A DNA stretch of 64,000 nt from Pseudomonas sp. LBUM920. Lineage in GTDB: Bacteria > Pseudomonadota > Gammaproteobacteria > Pseudomonadales > Pseudomonadaceae. The position numbers were made by a program, and so were the translations under genes. The stretch covers positions 5,127,501-5,191,500 of the forward strand of contig NZ_CP027762.1 of NCBI RefSeq assembly GCF_003852315.1, given 5' to 3'. Positions 33,951 through 42,828 of this stretch are shown here, piece by piece. The number at the start of each line of letters is the position of its first letter. Positions within the stretch are counted from its first letter, which is position 1. The notes beneath the pieces were generated by a model. The model made no database searches and was not told the DNA's origin. It worked only from the letters and a program-made list of their open reading frames with translations.

Positions 33951-34851
33951 TACGCTTGGTCCTCAGCTCGGAGTACAGGTAAGGCACGATGATCGCGAGG
34001 ATCGCGCCGAGCATCAGGATTGCACTGGCCGAGCCCATGCCCATCTGGCCACGACTGAAGGTAAACGAGTACATGAACATCGCAGGCAAGTCGGACGAGT
34101 AGCCCGGGCCGCCGGCGGTCATGGCTGCGACCAGGTCGAAGCTCTTGATCGCGATGTGCGCCAGGATCATCACCGCACTGAAGAACACCGGACGCAGGCT
34201 GGGCAGCACCACGCTCCAGTAGATGCGCGGCAGGCTGGCGCCGTCGATCTGGGCGGCACGGATGATCGACTGATCAACCCCACGCAGGCCGGCGAGGAAC
34301 ATCGCCATGATGAAACCCGAGGCTTGCCACACGGCGGCAATCACCAGGCAGTACACGACGCGGTCGGGGTCGATCAGCCAGTCGAGACGGAAGCCTTCCC
34401 AGCCCCAGTCACGCAGAAGTTTGTCCAGGCCCATGCCCGGGTTGAGCAGCCATTTCCAGGCGGTACCGGTGACGATCATCGAGAGCGCCATCGGGTACAG
34501 GTAAATGGTGCGGATAAAGCCTTCGCGGCGGATTTTCTGGTCGAGGAAGATCGCCAGGGTCACGCCAATCACCAGGGTGATGCCGATAAACATCCCGCCA
34601 AAAACCGCCAGGTTCTTGCTCGCTACCCACCAGCGGTCGTTGTCGAACAACCGCGCGTATTGCGCAAGACCCGCCCATTTGTAGCTTGGCAGGAACGTGG
34701 AATTGGTGAACGACAGCACGAACGTCCACAGGATGTAGCCATAGAAGCCCACCAGCACGATGAACATGCTGGGCGCCAGCACCAGTTTAGGGAGCCAGCG
34801 CTGCAGTGCATCGAACGGCGAGGCCTTGCTGAACACAGCAACAGAACTCAT
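33943..34851 (-). CDS. gtsB: Glucose ABC transporter permease GtsB
   Basis: A 302-residue MalF-type permease with six membrane segments. The EAA loop reads SIIRAAQIDGASLPRIYWSVVLPSLRPVFF (~residue 205). The first hydrophobic stretch is VLAPSMFIVLVGFYGYILWTFVLSF. It pairs with GtsC and overlaps it. A stable stem-loop in the gap to gtsA (34892-34926) probably protects the upstream gtsA message. Confidence 0.94.
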   Translation of the reverse strand: MSSVAVFSKASPFDALQRWLPKLVLAPSMFIVLVGFYGYILWTFVLSFTNSTFLPSYKWAGLAQYARLFDNDRWWVASKNLAVFGGMFIGITLVIGVTLAIFLDQKIRREGFIRTIYLYPMALSMIVTGTAWKWLLNPGMGLDKLLRDWGWEGFRLDWLIDPDRVVYCLVIAAVWQASGFIMAMFLAGLRGVDQSIIRAAQIDGASLPRIYWSVVLPSLRPVFFSAVMILAHIAIKSFDLVAAMTAGGPGYSSDLPAMFMYSFTFSRGQMGMGSASAILMLGAILAIIVPYLYSELRTKRND

Positions 34852-34891
34852 GGGAAAATCCAGTACAGGGAAAAAGGACTACAGGAACAAG

Positions 34892-34926
34892 CCTTGTGAG
34901 GGGTCAGGGGGTTTCCCCTCACAAGG
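34892..34926 (-). other. Intercistronic stem-loop between gtsA and gtsB
   Basis: CCTTGTGAGGGG and CCCCTCACAAGG form a perfect 12-bp stem with an 11-nt loop. No T-run follows on the transcribed strand, so it is not a standard terminator. Hairpins placed after binding-protein genes commonly protect that part of the message and raise its dose over the permeases (malE-malF precedent). Confidence 0.75.
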
Positions 34927-34943
34927 ATCAGCCTTGCTAACCG

Positions 34944-36230
34944 TTACTTGGCAGACTTGATCGCAGCGCCAAGTTTCTTGGCGGTGTCGGCCGGGTCGGC
35001 TTTCGGGTCGTTGATGTAGTTGGTCACGACATCAAAGAACGCGCCTTGCACGGCCAGGGTGGTGGCCATGTTGTGCGCCATGCTTGGCTGCAGGCCGCCG
35101 GTCTTGGCGTCAGCCAGGAAGTCCTTGGCAGCGGTCTGGGCGCAGGAATCGAAACCGAGCTTGTCCATTTCGTTGAGCATGTCGGTCCGCACCGGGATCG
35201 AGCCTTTGTTGATGCTGAAGACTTTCTGGAAGTTTTCACCCAGCACGACTTTGGCAATGTCCTGCTGACCGGCAGCAGTGCCTTTGTCTTTCTGCTTGAA
35301 CACCGCCAGGGAGTCGATGTTGTAGGTGAAGGCTTTGTCGGTGCCCGGGAAGGCTACGCACTCGTAGTCCTTGCCGGCGACTTTCTTGGCGGCGGTCCAC
35401 TCGGACTTGGCCCAGTCACCCATGATCTGCATGCCGGCCTTGCCGTTGATGACCTTGCCTGCTTCCAGGTTCCAGTCCTGGCCTTTGCCGTCGACGTCCA
35501 TGTAGGTCGCGACTTTCTTCAGCTCAGTCAGGGCCTTGACCATTTCAGGACCGGTCAGCGCGCCGTTGTCCAGGTCGACCAGGGCTTTTTTGTAACCATC
35601 GGCACCCATCACCGACAGTACGACCGCTTCGAACACGGTGCTGTCCTGCCAAGGCTGGCCACCGTGAGCAAGCGGAATGAAGCCCGCGGCTTTGAGCTTG
35701 TCGCCGGCTGCGTAGAACTCTTCGAGGGTGGTCGGGTTCTTGGTGATACCGGCTTTCTTGAAGACTTCCGGGTTGATCCACAGCCAGTTGACGCGGTGGA
35801 TGTTGACCGGCACGGCAACGTAGTTACCTTCGTACTTCACGGTATCGGAGACTTTCTTGTCGAGCAGGGAGTCCCACTTTTCTTCTTTGGCGACGTCTTT
35901 GAGCACGTCGGTGTCGAGCAAGCCAGTGGACGCCCATTCCTGGATGTCAGGGCCTTTGATCTGGGCAACGCCAGGCGGGTTGCCGGCAACTGCGCGGCTT
36001 TTCAGCACGGTCATGGCCGTGGCACCACCGCCGCCTGCGACAGCACCGTCTTTCCAGGTGAAGCCGTCTTTCTCAACTTGGGCCTTCAGGACATCTACAG
36101 CCGCTTTTTCACCGCCCGAGGTCCACCAATGCACAACTTCAACCGTCCCTTTCGAGTCGGCGGCAAATGCACTGAGGGGAAACAACGAGGCAATGGAAAT
36201 AGCTACGGCGAGGCGATTAATCGCGTTCAT
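34944..36230 (-). CDS. gtsA: Glucose ABC transporter substrate-binding protein GtsA
   Basis: A 428-residue periplasmic sugar-binding protein (family 1, MalE-like). The leader is [23 protein letters not shown], then [25 protein letters not shown], typical of this family. Later landmarks are [26 protein letters not shown] and [12 protein letters not shown]. It binds glucose delivered by OprB and presents it to GtsBC. It is the first transporter gene. Its upstream region carries a TGTCACC-N4-GGTGACA palindrome and a -10-like TAAACT in a block duplicated upstream of the epimerase gene. Confidence 0.95.
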   Translation of the reverse strand: MNAINRLAVAISIASLFPLSAFAADSKGTVEVVHWWTSGGEKAAVDVLKAQVEKDGFTWKDGAVAGGGGATAMTVLKSRAVAGNPPGVAQIKGPDIQEWASTGLLDTDVLKDVAKEEKWDSLLDKKVSDTVKYEGNYVAVPVNIHRVNWLWINPEVFKKAGITKNPTTLEEFYAAGDKLKAAGFIPLAHGGQPWQDSTVFEAVVLSVMGADGYKKALVDLDNGALTGPEMVKALTELKKVATYMDVDGKGQDWNLEAGKVINGKAGMQIMGDWAKSEWTAAKKVAGKDYECVAFPGTDKAFTYNIDSLAVFKQKDKGTAAGQQDIAKVVLGENFQKVFSINKGSIPVRTDMLNEMDKLGFDSCAQTAAKDFLADAKTGGLQPSMAHNMATTLAVQGAFFDVVTNYINDPKADPADTAKKLGAAIKSAK

Positions 36231-36284
36231 CTGAGTACCTTTTCTTGTTGTTATGCATGCAAGTCTAGAGCTTGCGCTGCACGG

Positions 36285-36350
36285 AGTTTAAACAGGGATT
36301 TTCAAGGCGCAGGTAACAAAGGGACGTACAAATGTCACCACTTGGTGACA
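36285..36350 (-). promoter_or_regulatory. Promoter/operator block of gtsA (copy 1 of a duplicated 66-bp block)
   Basis: The palindrome TGTCACCACTTGGTGACA (36333-36350) leads, on the minus strand, to a -10-like TAAACT (complement 36285-36290), 55 nt before the gtsA ATG. The block aligns without gaps to 37629-37694, about two thirds identical by eye, with the palindrome arms fully conserved. The palindrome overlaps the stop codon of the upstream epimerase gene. The regulator is unknown; GltR is one candidate from the known control of gts genes. Confidence 0.6.
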
Positions 36351-37594
36351 TAGCAACCCTGTGCCAAAGCGCTGGTCATGCTGGGTGACAAGGGTAGCGC
36401 AGGCAGCACCACCGCTTGCCAGGCGTGATAAAGATCCGGCTTGCCGCCCCAGATTTTGCTGCTGGGCTGGTTGTGCGGGTTCAGCTCGTGGTGCCAACTG
36501 CCCTGGACACGGTCGATGAAGTGGTTTTCGCAAAACTCCCAGAACCGCCGATACCAGGTTTCGTAATGCAGCTCTGCGGTGCGTTTGAGCAGCGCTTGGG
36601 CCGCGGCGCTGGCTTCGGCATGGGTCCAGTGCAGGCGCTCGCGCACCACCGGGCGGTAGTTCCAATCGAGCGTGTAGACAATGCCGGGAGCGCCGTCCAC
36701 GGCCCAGGCGTATTCGCAGGCACTGGCGAACAAGCTCTTGGCATCGGTGACCAGCCAGTCCGGCGTCGTCAGCCCGGCTTGCAGGCGGGCGGCCTCCAGG
36801 TGCAGCACCAGCCGCGCCCACTCAAAGCCGTGGCCGGGGGTGATGCCATAAGGGCGGAAGCCGTCGGCGGGATTGTCTTCGTTATAGCCCAGCAGCGGTT
36901 TCCACTGGGCATCGAAATGCTCGATGACCATGAACTGGTTGCCGGCGGCGCAGGTGTGAATAACGCGCTCGACAATGCGCAGTGCGCGGTCCAGCCAGCG
37001 CGTGTCTGCGGTGACATCGGCCAGCGCCAGAAACGCTTCGGTAGCGTGCATGTTGCTGTTCGCGCCGCGATAAGCCTCCACACCGGTCCAGTCCTGAGCA
37101 AAGGATTCGAGCATGGCGCCCTCCTCCTCGCTCCAGAAGAACTGGTCGATGATGTGCACGGCGTCGTTCAACAGATTCTGCGCACCGGGCGCGCCCACTG
37201 CCACCGCCGAACTCGCCGCGAGGGCAACGAAAGCATGCAGGTAAGCGGCCTTGCCACGGTTGCCATCGACGGCCTGGGGCGCGGCGAACCAACCGCCGTG
37301 CTCGCTATCACGCAATGGGCCACTCAGGGCCGCGACGCCGTGCGCCACCAGCTCGGCATAACCGGGCAGGCCCATGGCGTGGGCCATGGCAAAGCTGTGG
37401 GTCATGCGGGCGGTGTTCATGGTTTCGGCGTGGGCATCGGCCGGCAATTGGCCTTGATCGTCGAGGTTGCCAAAACCGTCAGGCAGGCGCGAGGCTTTGG
37501 CAAATGCCAGCAGGCGCTGACCTTCGGTGGCGAGCCAGCTGTGATGGGCAGGTGCGTTCAGCCAACTACTGGCAGGCAGTGGTTGCATGGTCAT
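36335..37594 (-). CDS. AGE-family sugar epimerase/isomerase (mannose-isomerase-like)
   Basis: A 419-residue (alpha/alpha)6-barrel protein of the N-acylglucosamine 2-epimerase superfamily. Family landmarks are HAETMNTARMTHSFAMAHAMG (~residue 55), DSEHGGWFAAP, KAAYLHAFVALAASSAV, ANSNMHATEAFLALADVT, ITPGHGFEWARLVLHLEAA with the active-site His, and SWHHELNPHNQPSSKIWGGKPDLYHAW. Members interconvert mannose, fructose and glucose or related sugars. The ATG at 37594 has AAGGG six nt upstream. It precedes gtsA and has its own copy of the same promoter block, so it is likely co-regulated with glucose uptake. Confidence 0.88.
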   Translation of the reverse strand: MTMQPLPASSWLNAPAHHSWLATEGQRLLAFAKASRLPDGFGNLDDQGQLPADAHAETMNTARMTHSFAMAHAMGLPGYAELVAHGVAALSGPLRDSEHGGWFAAPQAVDGNRGKAAYLHAFVALAASSAVAVGAPGAQNLLNDAVHIIDQFFWSEEEGAMLESFAQDWTGVEAYRGANSNMHATEAFLALADVTADTRWLDRALRIVERVIHTCAAGNQFMVIEHFDAQWKPLLGYNEDNPADGFRPYGITPGHGFEWARLVLHLEAARLQAGLTTPDWLVTDAKSLFASACEYAWAVDGAPGIVYTLDWNYRPVVRERLHWTHAEASAAAQALLKRTAELHYETWYRRFWEFCENHFIDRVQGSWHHELNPHNQPSSKIWGGKPDLYHAWQAVVLPALPLSPSMTSALAQGCYVTKW

Positions 37595-37628
37595 GGGTAG
37601 CCCTTATTATTTTTTATGGGATGACCGG

Positions 37629-37694
37629 AGTCTAAACAAGGGTGACATGAGGGCAAGTAACGAAGGGGATTGGAAGTGTCACCAAGCGGTGACA
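37629..37694 (-). promoter_or_regulatory. Promoter/operator block of the AGE epimerase gene (copy 2 of the duplicated block)
   Basis: TGTCACCAAGCGGTGACA (37677-37694) and a -10-like TAGACT (complement 37629-37634) stand at exactly the same spacing as in the gtsA block at 36285-36350. The -10-like element is 35 nt before the epimerase ATG. An additional TGTCACC half-site lies inside the block on the minus strand. Confidence 0.6.
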
Positions 37695-37737
37695 ATTCAG
37701 ACGAGCGCCTTGATCTAGCGCTGAACCCCCTTTAATC

Positions 37738-37824
37738 GTGGGGGATGGCTTGCCTGCGAGAACACTGAGCCCGTTACAAAAGCATGAGCTGACAGACCGC
37801 TATCGCAGGCAAGCCAGCTCCCAC
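37738..37824. repeat. REP doublet (ATGGCTTGCCTGCGA / AGCTGGCTTGCCTGCGA class)
   Basis: GTGGGGGATGGCTTGCCTGCGAG and the inverted CGCAGGCAAGCCAGCTCCCAC are separated by about 42 nt, upstream of the epimerase promoter block. Confidence 0.8.
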
Positions 37825-37850
37825 CGTTTGAAACCGGCTCACACCGACTA

Positions 37851-38678
37851 TCACTGCCCCCCTAGAGGCCTGACTTTCGCCGGTTCGTTGAGCTGCTGCT
37901 GCAGGTTCTGCACCTGGCTCTGCAACGTGGTGATGTTGCGCGTGGTCTGGATACGGAACACGTCGAACTCTTTATTGGTCGGCGCATCGCTGTTGGCGGG
38001 CTGGTTTTCCTGAGCGCTTTTGAGTACCACCAGGTCCTGCTCCAGGCGCGCAATCGCCGCGCTTGGGTTGCCCTGTTTCTTCAGGGCGGCCACGTCGGCA
38101 GACAGGTCTTTGATTTCGCCTTGCGCCGCCTTGAGCGTTGCCACCGCGTCGGTCAACGCCTGCACCTGGCCCTGCAATTTGGCATTCGCGTTAGCCAGGT
38201 CGGTCGTGCTGGCGGTCATTTGCGCCAGGCGCTGGTCCAGCTCGCTCGCCTGGCCGGCAACGCCGACCTGTTGCTTGCCTTGCTCCTGCAACTGCGCTTC
38301 CAACTGTTTGATTTGCAACTTGAGCGCTTCGCTGCCGTTGTTCACGTTGGCTTCGCTGGCGACCACCTTGCCGGAAATGTCCTGCAAACGCCCCGCCGCT
38401 TCTTCACTGATGCGCGCAAAGCTTTCTTGCGTGGCAACCAATTGCTGGCCCATCAGGGAGATCTGCTGAAAGCTCCACCAGGCAAGGCCCGCAAAGGCGA
38501 TCAGCAGCGCGCCCACCAGTGCCCACAACGGGCCGGTCGTGGCGCTCTTGACCTTGACCACCGGCGTATTGCGCGAGCGCACGGAGGTAGCGGGTGTCGG
38601 CTCGAAATCATCATCGTCCCCGATGTCAGCCCGCAGGCTGGGAACGTTGTCGAAATCGTCTTTAGCATCGTTACGCAT
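37851..38678 (-). CDS. Membrane-anchored coiled-coil protein, function unknown
   Basis: A 275-residue protein. An acidic cytosolic N terminus (residues 1-45, DDFDNVPSLRADIGDDDDFEP) is followed by one membrane segment (~50-70, PLWALVGALLIAFAGLAWWSF). A long periplasmic coiled coil follows (~75-265, with Gln/Leu/Ala heptads such as LQIKQLEAQLQEQGKQ and LNEPAK at the end). The topology resembles septum or envelope scaffolds and the uncharacterised 'ATPase' coiled-coil proteins of pseudomonads, but no catalytic motif is present. It follows the SDR gene on the same strand by 127 nt. I cannot assign a function. Confidence 0.75.
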   Translation of the reverse strand: MRNDAKDDFDNVPSLRADIGDDDDFEPTPATSVRSRNTPVVKVKSATTGPLWALVGALLIAFAGLAWWSFQQISLMGQQLVATQESFARISEEAAGRLQDISGKVVASEANVNNGSEALKLQIKQLEAQLQEQGKQQVGVAGQASELDQRLAQMTASTTDLANANAKLQGQVQALTDAVATLKAAQGEIKDLSADVAALKKQGNPSAAIARLEQDLVVLKSAQENQPANSDAPTNKEFDVFRIQTTRNITTLQSQVQNLQQQLNEPAKVRPLGGQ

Positions 38679-38805
38679 GAATCAACCCTGAATCGGTGAG
38701 ATGGCTACCTGAAAAGCCGAGCGACGGCAGTATAAACCGCGTTCGCGCCGCACTGATCGACTCGGAACCGCACATTCGGTTCCCGATGTATTGCCGGTTG
38801 TGAAC

Positions 38806-39804
38806 TTACCTGAGCCCCGGATCTTGAGCTTTCCACCAGCTGCAGAATTCGTCGAGGGCGGTCCACAGGCTGACCTTGGGCTCGTAGTCGAGATAATGCC
38901 TCGCGCGGCTGATGTCGAGGGTGAAATCTTTGTTCATCACCTGCATGCCCAAGCGCGACAACGCTGGCTCCGGACGCCCCGGCCACATCGCGCAGAATGC
39001 CTCGTTCAACGCGGCCACGCTGTAGGACAAGCCGTAAGACCGATAACGCGTGACCTGGGGCATGTCCATCTGGCGCATCACGTAGTTGACCACGTCCCAC
39101 ACCGGCACGGGCGCGCCATTGCTGATGTTGTAGGCCTTGCCCAGCGCCGAGCCGGTCGCCAGCAAACTACTGAGCAACGCTTCGTTGAGGTTGTGCACGC
39201 TGGTGAAATCGACCTTGTTCAGGCCATCGCCGACGATGGCCAGGCGGTTCTTGCGCTGCATGTTCAACAGGCGCGGAAAAATGCTCATGTCACCGGCGCC
39301 CGTGACAAAGCGCGGGCGCAAGGCCAGCACTTCCAGGCCGAACTCCTGGGCACCGAACACCTTCTGTTCCGCCAGGTATTTGGTAGCGGCATACGGGTGC
39401 TTGAAGCGCTTCGGCACTTGCTCTTCGGTCAGTCCCAGGTGATCACGCCCGTCAAAGTAGATCGACGGCGACGACAGGTGCACCAGCCGGCCGACGCGCT
39501 GCTTGAGACAGGCTTCGACGACGTTTTCAGTGACCAGCACATTGCCTTGATGGAAGTCCTGATACTTGCCCCACAGCCCGACGGCGCCGGCGCAATGCAC
39601 CACGGCTTCGACGTCTCGGCACAGATCGCGCACCAGGTCGGCATCATTCAAATCACCCTGGATAAACTCGGCACCGCGCCGTACCAGGTGTTCCACACCT
39701 TCGGCGCGCCGCCCGTTGACCCGTACGTCCAGGCCTTGCTCCAGAGCGAACCGCGCGAAGCGCCCGCCGATGAAGCCGCTTGCGCCGGTGACCAGAATCT
39801 TCAT
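38806..39804 (-). CDS. NAD(P)-dependent epimerase/dehydratase (extended SDR, 3-beta-HSD-like)
   Basis: A 332-residue extended short-chain dehydrogenase. The cofactor motif is TGASGFIGGRFA (residues 6-17; G-x-x-G-x-x-G). The active site is seen as LSSPSIYF followed by YAATKYLAEQ (Tyr-x-x-x-Lys at about residue 148). The C-terminal half is typical of sterol/3-beta-hydroxysteroid dehydrogenase-like SDRs (VDFTSVHNLNEALLSSLLA). The substrate is unknown. The ATG is complement 39802-39804. It is divergent neither from argP nor coupled to it; a structured repeat lies between. Confidence 0.88.
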   Translation of the reverse strand: MKILVTGASGFIGGRFARFALEQGLDVRVNGRRAEGVEHLVRRGAEFIQGDLNDADLVRDLCRDVEAVVHCAGAVGLWGKYQDFHQGNVLVTENVVEACLKQRVGRLVHLSSPSIYFDGRDHLGLTEEQVPKRFKHPYAATKYLAEQKVFGAQEFGLEVLALRPRFVTGAGDMSIFPRLLNMQRKNRLAIVGDGLNKVDFTSVHNLNEALLSSLLATGSALGKAYNISNGAPVPVWDVVNYVMRQMDMPQVTRYRSYGLSYSVAALNEAFCAMWPGRPEPALSRLGMQVMNKDFTLDISRARHYLDYEPKVSLWTALDEFCSWWKAQDPGLR

Positions 39805-39827
39805 GTAGCCTCCTACGGATGCAGCTG

Positions 39828-39902
39828 CCAGCGTCAAGCTTCAAGCCACAAGTTAAAAACGATCCGCAAGCTTTTCTCTTGCAGCTTGCAGCTTGACGCT
39901 TG
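39828..39902. repeat. Inverted repeat with AAGCTTGCAGCTTGACGC arms
   Basis: GCGTCAAGCTTCAAGCC on the left and GCAGCTTGCAGCTTGACGC on the right form an imperfect inverted repeat of about 75 nt directly after the argP stop. This AGCTTG-rich repeat differs from the REP classes above and may act as a terminator of argP. An equivalent has the look of a dispersed intergenic element. Confidence 0.6.
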
Positions 39903-40799
39903 TTACTGCTGATAGGGCACCAACCATTGGCCACATGCCTGGGCCAAATGGTCGGTCAACAAGCCCAACAGTTGCCCGCCACTGCGCCAATGATGCCAGT
40001 ACAACGGCACGTCGATGGGCTTATCTGGCAACAACTCGACCAATACGCCGGTTTGCAGCTGGTCGCGCACCTGTAATTCGGGCACCAGCCCCCAGCCCAG
40101 GCCGGCTTCGGTCAAACGGATAAAGCCTTCGGACGAAGGGCATAAATGGTGCTCGAAACCGCCATCGACTCCCAGAGAAGCCAGGTAACGGTGCTGCAGG
40201 AAATCATCCGGGCCGAACACCAGCGCCGGTGTTCGCGCCAACTGGTCGGCACGCACGCCCTCAGGGAAATGCCGCGCAATAAACGCAGGGCTGGCCAACG
40301 CGCGATAACGCATGGCGCCGAGCAACAGGCTGCGCGCTCCAGCCACGGGGCGCTCGCTGGCGCAAATACAGGCCGCCACTTCACCGGCGCGCATGCGCTT
40401 GAGGCCGACGGTCTGGTCTTCTACCACCAGGTCCAGCAGCAAATGCTGCTCGGCGCAAAAGTCGCTGACCGCCTCGGCCCACCAGGTGGCGAGGCTGTCG
40501 GCATTCAGCGCGATGCGCAAACGCTCGGGCATGCCCTCCTCGTCCAGCGCCGGCACCTGGCTTTGCAGGTCGCGCTCCAGCAAGCGCACCTGTTGCACGT
40601 GGTTGAGCAGGCGCCGGCCGATGTCGGTGGGCGTCGGCGGCGAGGCCCGCACCAACACCGGCTGACCGATACGCGCCTCAAGCAACTTGATGCGTTGAGA
40701 GATCGCCGACTGCGACAACCCCAACACCTGGGCGCCACGTTCAAAGCCGGCCTGTTCCACCACCGCGGCCAATGCAGACAGCAATTTATAGTCGAACAT
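39903..40799 (-). CDS. argP: LysR-family regulator ArgP (IciA)
   Basis: A 298-residue LysR protein. The N-terminal helix-turn-helix has LLSALAAVVEQAGFERGAQVLGLSQSAISQRIKLLEARIG, which is strongly ArgP-like. The effector domain follows from about residue 90. ArgP activates the argO/lysE-type exporter in response to arginine and represses with lysine in E. coli. Here the divergent genes are an ACT-domain protein and a LysE-type exporter, so the same logic is likely. The ATG is complement 40797-40799. Confidence 0.92.
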   Translation of the reverse strand: MFDYKLLSALAAVVEQAGFERGAQVLGLSQSAISQRIKLLEARIGQPVLVRASPPTPTDIGRRLLNHVQQVRLLERDLQSQVPALDEEGMPERLRIALNADSLATWWAEAVSDFCAEQHLLLDLVVEDQTVGLKRMRAGEVAACICASERPVAGARSLLLGAMRYRALASPAFIARHFPEGVRADQLARTPALVFGPDDFLQHRYLASLGVDGGFEHHLCPSSEGFIRLTEAGLGWGLVPELQVRDQLQTGVLVELLPDKPIDVPLYWHHWRSGGQLLGLLTDHLAQACGQWLVPYQQ

Positions 40800-40897
40800 C
40801 AGTTTCTCTAATGAGCGATCAGCAATATTGGTTTTTCTTATACAGCGTAGCCCGCGAGAATGACCAGCATTGCTTCTCTCTATCAAGGAATTCTCAC

Positions 40898-41299
40898 ATG
40901 GCTGGTGAAACCGCCCTGGCAACCCTGCTGCGCAGCATGAGCCCGCACCTCAATGACGGCGATTATGTGTTCTGCACCCTGCCCGATCAGCGCGTGCCGC
41001 AAGGGTGCGACGTGATCGGCAGCTTTCGCGAACAGGAAGGCCTGACACTGATCCTTGAGCGCCAACAGGCAGAGCACGCCGGGCTGGCGTTTGACTATGT
41101 CGCTGCGTGGATCACCCTGAATGTGCACTCCGCCCTGGAAGCCGTAGGTTTAACCGCAGCCTTCGCCAGCGCGCTGGGCAAAGCCGGCATCAGTTGCAAC
41201 GTGATCGCCGGTTACTACCACGACCACCTGTTTGTCGGCCGCAGCGATGCTGAGCGGGCCATGGATGTATTGCGCCACTTGGCAGCAAACGCGGAGTAA
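40898..41299 (+). CDS. ACT-domain protein (COG3602 type)
   Basis: A 133-residue cytosolic protein with two ACT-like halves. It begins AGETALATLLRSMSPHLNDGDYVFCTL and contains VAAWITLNVHSALEAVGLTAAFASALGKAGISCNVIAGYYHDHLFV, a typical ACT ligand-binding fold. ACT domains bind amino acids, which fits its place between argP and the LysE exporter gene (5 nt downstream). It could sense or buffer arginine or lysine, but no enzyme domain is attached. AAGGAATTCTCAC precedes the ATG. Confidence 0.8.
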   Translation: MAGETALATLLRSMSPHLNDGDYVFCTLPDQRVPQGCDVIGSFREQEGLTLILERQQAEHAGLAFDYVAAWITLNVHSALEAVGLTAAFASALGKAGISCNVIAGYYHDHLFVGRSDAERAMDVLRHLAANAE

Positions 41300-41304
41300 C
41301 CCTT

Positions 41305-41904
41305 ATGTGGCAAAGCTATGTGAACGGGCTGCTTGTGGCCCTCGGCCTGATCATGGCGATCGGCACCCAGAATGCGTTTGTGCTGGCGCAAAGCCTGCGC
41401 CGTGAGCACCACTTGCCAGTAGCCGCGCTGTGCATCGTGTGCGACGCGATACTTGTAGCTGCCGGGGTATTCGGCCTGGCCACGGTGCTGGCGCAGAACC
41501 CGCTGCTGCTGGCAATCGCCCGCTGGGGTGGTGCGGCCTTCCTGCTGTGGTACGGCACCCTGGCGTTGCGCCGGGCCTGTTCCAGGCAAAGCCTGCAACA
41601 GGGCGAAAACCTCAAGGTGCGTTCGCTGCGCGCGGTGCTGCTCAGCGCCCTGGCGGTGACCCTGCTCAACCCGCATGTTTACCTGGACACCGTGCTGTTG
41701 ATTGGCTCATTGGGCGCTCAACAAACTGAACCCGGCGCCTACGTAGCCGGTGCCGCCAGCGCATCATTCCTGTGGTTTGCCACACTGGCATTGGGCGCTG
41801 CGTGGCTGGCACCCTGGCTCGCGCGCCCCGCTACGTGGCGGCTGTTGGACTTTCTGGTGGCGGCAATGATGTTCAGCGTGGCGTATCAACTGATCAGTGC
41901 TTGA
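41305..41904 (+). CDS. LysE/ArgO-family amino acid exporter
   Basis: A 199-residue membrane protein with six hydrophobic segments. The N-terminal signature GLIMAIGTQNAFVLAQSLRREHHL and the central LSALAVTLLNPHVYLDTVLLIGSLG (NPH motif) identify the LysE/ArgO subfamily, which exports basic amino acids by proton exchange. It is divergent from argP and 5 nt after the ACT-domain gene, so ArgP-dependent induction by excess arginine or lysine is likely. Confidence 0.93.
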   Translation: MWQSYVNGLLVALGLIMAIGTQNAFVLAQSLRREHHLPVAALCIVCDAILVAAGVFGLATVLAQNPLLLAIARWGGAAFLLWYGTLALRRACSRQSLQQGENLKVRSLRAVLLSALAVTLLNPHVYLDTVLLIGSLGAQQTEPGAYVAGAASASFLWFATLALGAAWLAPWLARPATWRLLDFLVAAMMFSVAYQLISA

Positions 41905-42082
41905 TGAATATTCCAAAACGCTCTGGAACCTCTATCCCACACAGTTGTTGCGTGGTTTTGCCGCACCCCCGGTGCTATGATCCGGACCCTGCGCCGCAAA
42001 GAGTACAAACTCCCCGGCGCTTGTTTGGCCGCCCGTGATCGGCCTTGCGCTCACCGCAACTGACCTGATTAGGAGAATCATC

Positions 42083-42679
42083 ATGGCTTTCGAATTGCCG
42101 CCGCTGCCCTACGCACACGATGCCCTGCAGCCGCACATTTCCAAGGAAACCTTGGAATACCACCACGACAAGCACCACAACACCTATGTCGTGAACCTGA
42201 ACAACCTGGTGCCAGGCACCGAGTTCGAAGGCAAGACCCTGGAAGAAATCGTCAAGTCTTCTTCGGGCGGCATCTTCAACAACGCCGCTCAGGTCTGGAA
42301 CCACACTTTCTACTGGAACTGCCTGGCGCCAAACGCCGGCGGCCAACCTACCGGCGCACTGGCTGAGGCTATCAACGCCGCTTTCGGTTCGTTCGACAAG
42401 TTCAAAGAAGAGTTCACCAAGACGTCCGTCGGCACCTTCGGTTCCGGTTGGGGCTGGCTGGTGAAAAAGGCTGACGGTTCCCTGGCTCTGGCCAGCACCA
42501 TCGGCGCCGGCAACCCGCTGACCAGCGGCGACACCCCGCTGCTGACCTGCGACGTCTGGGAACACGCTTACTACATCGACTACCGCAACGTGCGTCCAAA
42601 GTATGTGGAAGCGTTCTGGAACCTGGTCAACTGGAAGTTCGTGGCTGAGCAGTTCGAAGGCAAGACCTTCACTGCCTAA
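42083..42679 (+). CDS. sodB: Iron superoxide dismutase
   Basis: A 198-residue Fe-type superoxide dismutase. Metal ligands are visible in [24 protein letters not shown] (His), [22 protein letters not shown] (His) and [25 protein letters not shown] (Asp and His). The [10 protein letters not shown] pattern and the Gln in FGSGWGWLV context favour the iron form. AGGAGAATCATC precedes the ATG. A TATGAT -10 lies at 41976-41981. In pseudomonads sodB is lowered under iron starvation through PrrF RNAs; no direct Fur box was seen. Confidence 0.96.
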   Translation: MAFELPPLPYAHDALQPHISKETLEYHHDKHHNTYVVNLNNLVPGTEFEGKTLEEIVKSSSGGIFNNAAQVWNHTFYWNCLAPNAGGQPTGALAEAINAAFGSFDKFKEEFTKTSVGTFGSGWGWLVKKADGSLALASTIGAGNPLTSGDTPLLTCDVWEHAYYIDYRNVRPKYVEAFWNLVNWKFVAEQFEGKTFTA

Positions 42680-42700
42680 GCAACGCTTGCGGTAAAGAGA

Positions 42701-42727
42701 GCCCGGCCATAGTGCCGGGCTTTTTTA
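42701..42727 (+). terminator. Rho-independent terminator of sodB
   Basis: GCCCGGC-CATAGT-GCCGGGC followed by TTTTTT, 22 nt after the sodB stop. Confidence 0.92.
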
Positions 42728-42754
42728 TGGGCAGCGAATTGTGCTCTGGTGGCT

Positions 42755-42783
42755 GGAACTCGGTGCGCGGATCTTGCCACGTA
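42755..42783 (+). promoter_or_regulatory. hrp-box-like promoter upstream of a small protein gene
   Basis: GGAACT, 16 nt, CCACGTA differs from the HrpL consensus GGAACC-N16-CCACNNA at one position. It lies 45 nt upstream of the small gene at 42829. A single imperfect match of this size is expected by chance about once per window, so this needs support. Confidence 0.4.
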
Positions 42784-42828
42784 GACAGTGTGAGGAATTC
42801 GCCTCTCGTACCTGTCGGAGAAATTACT

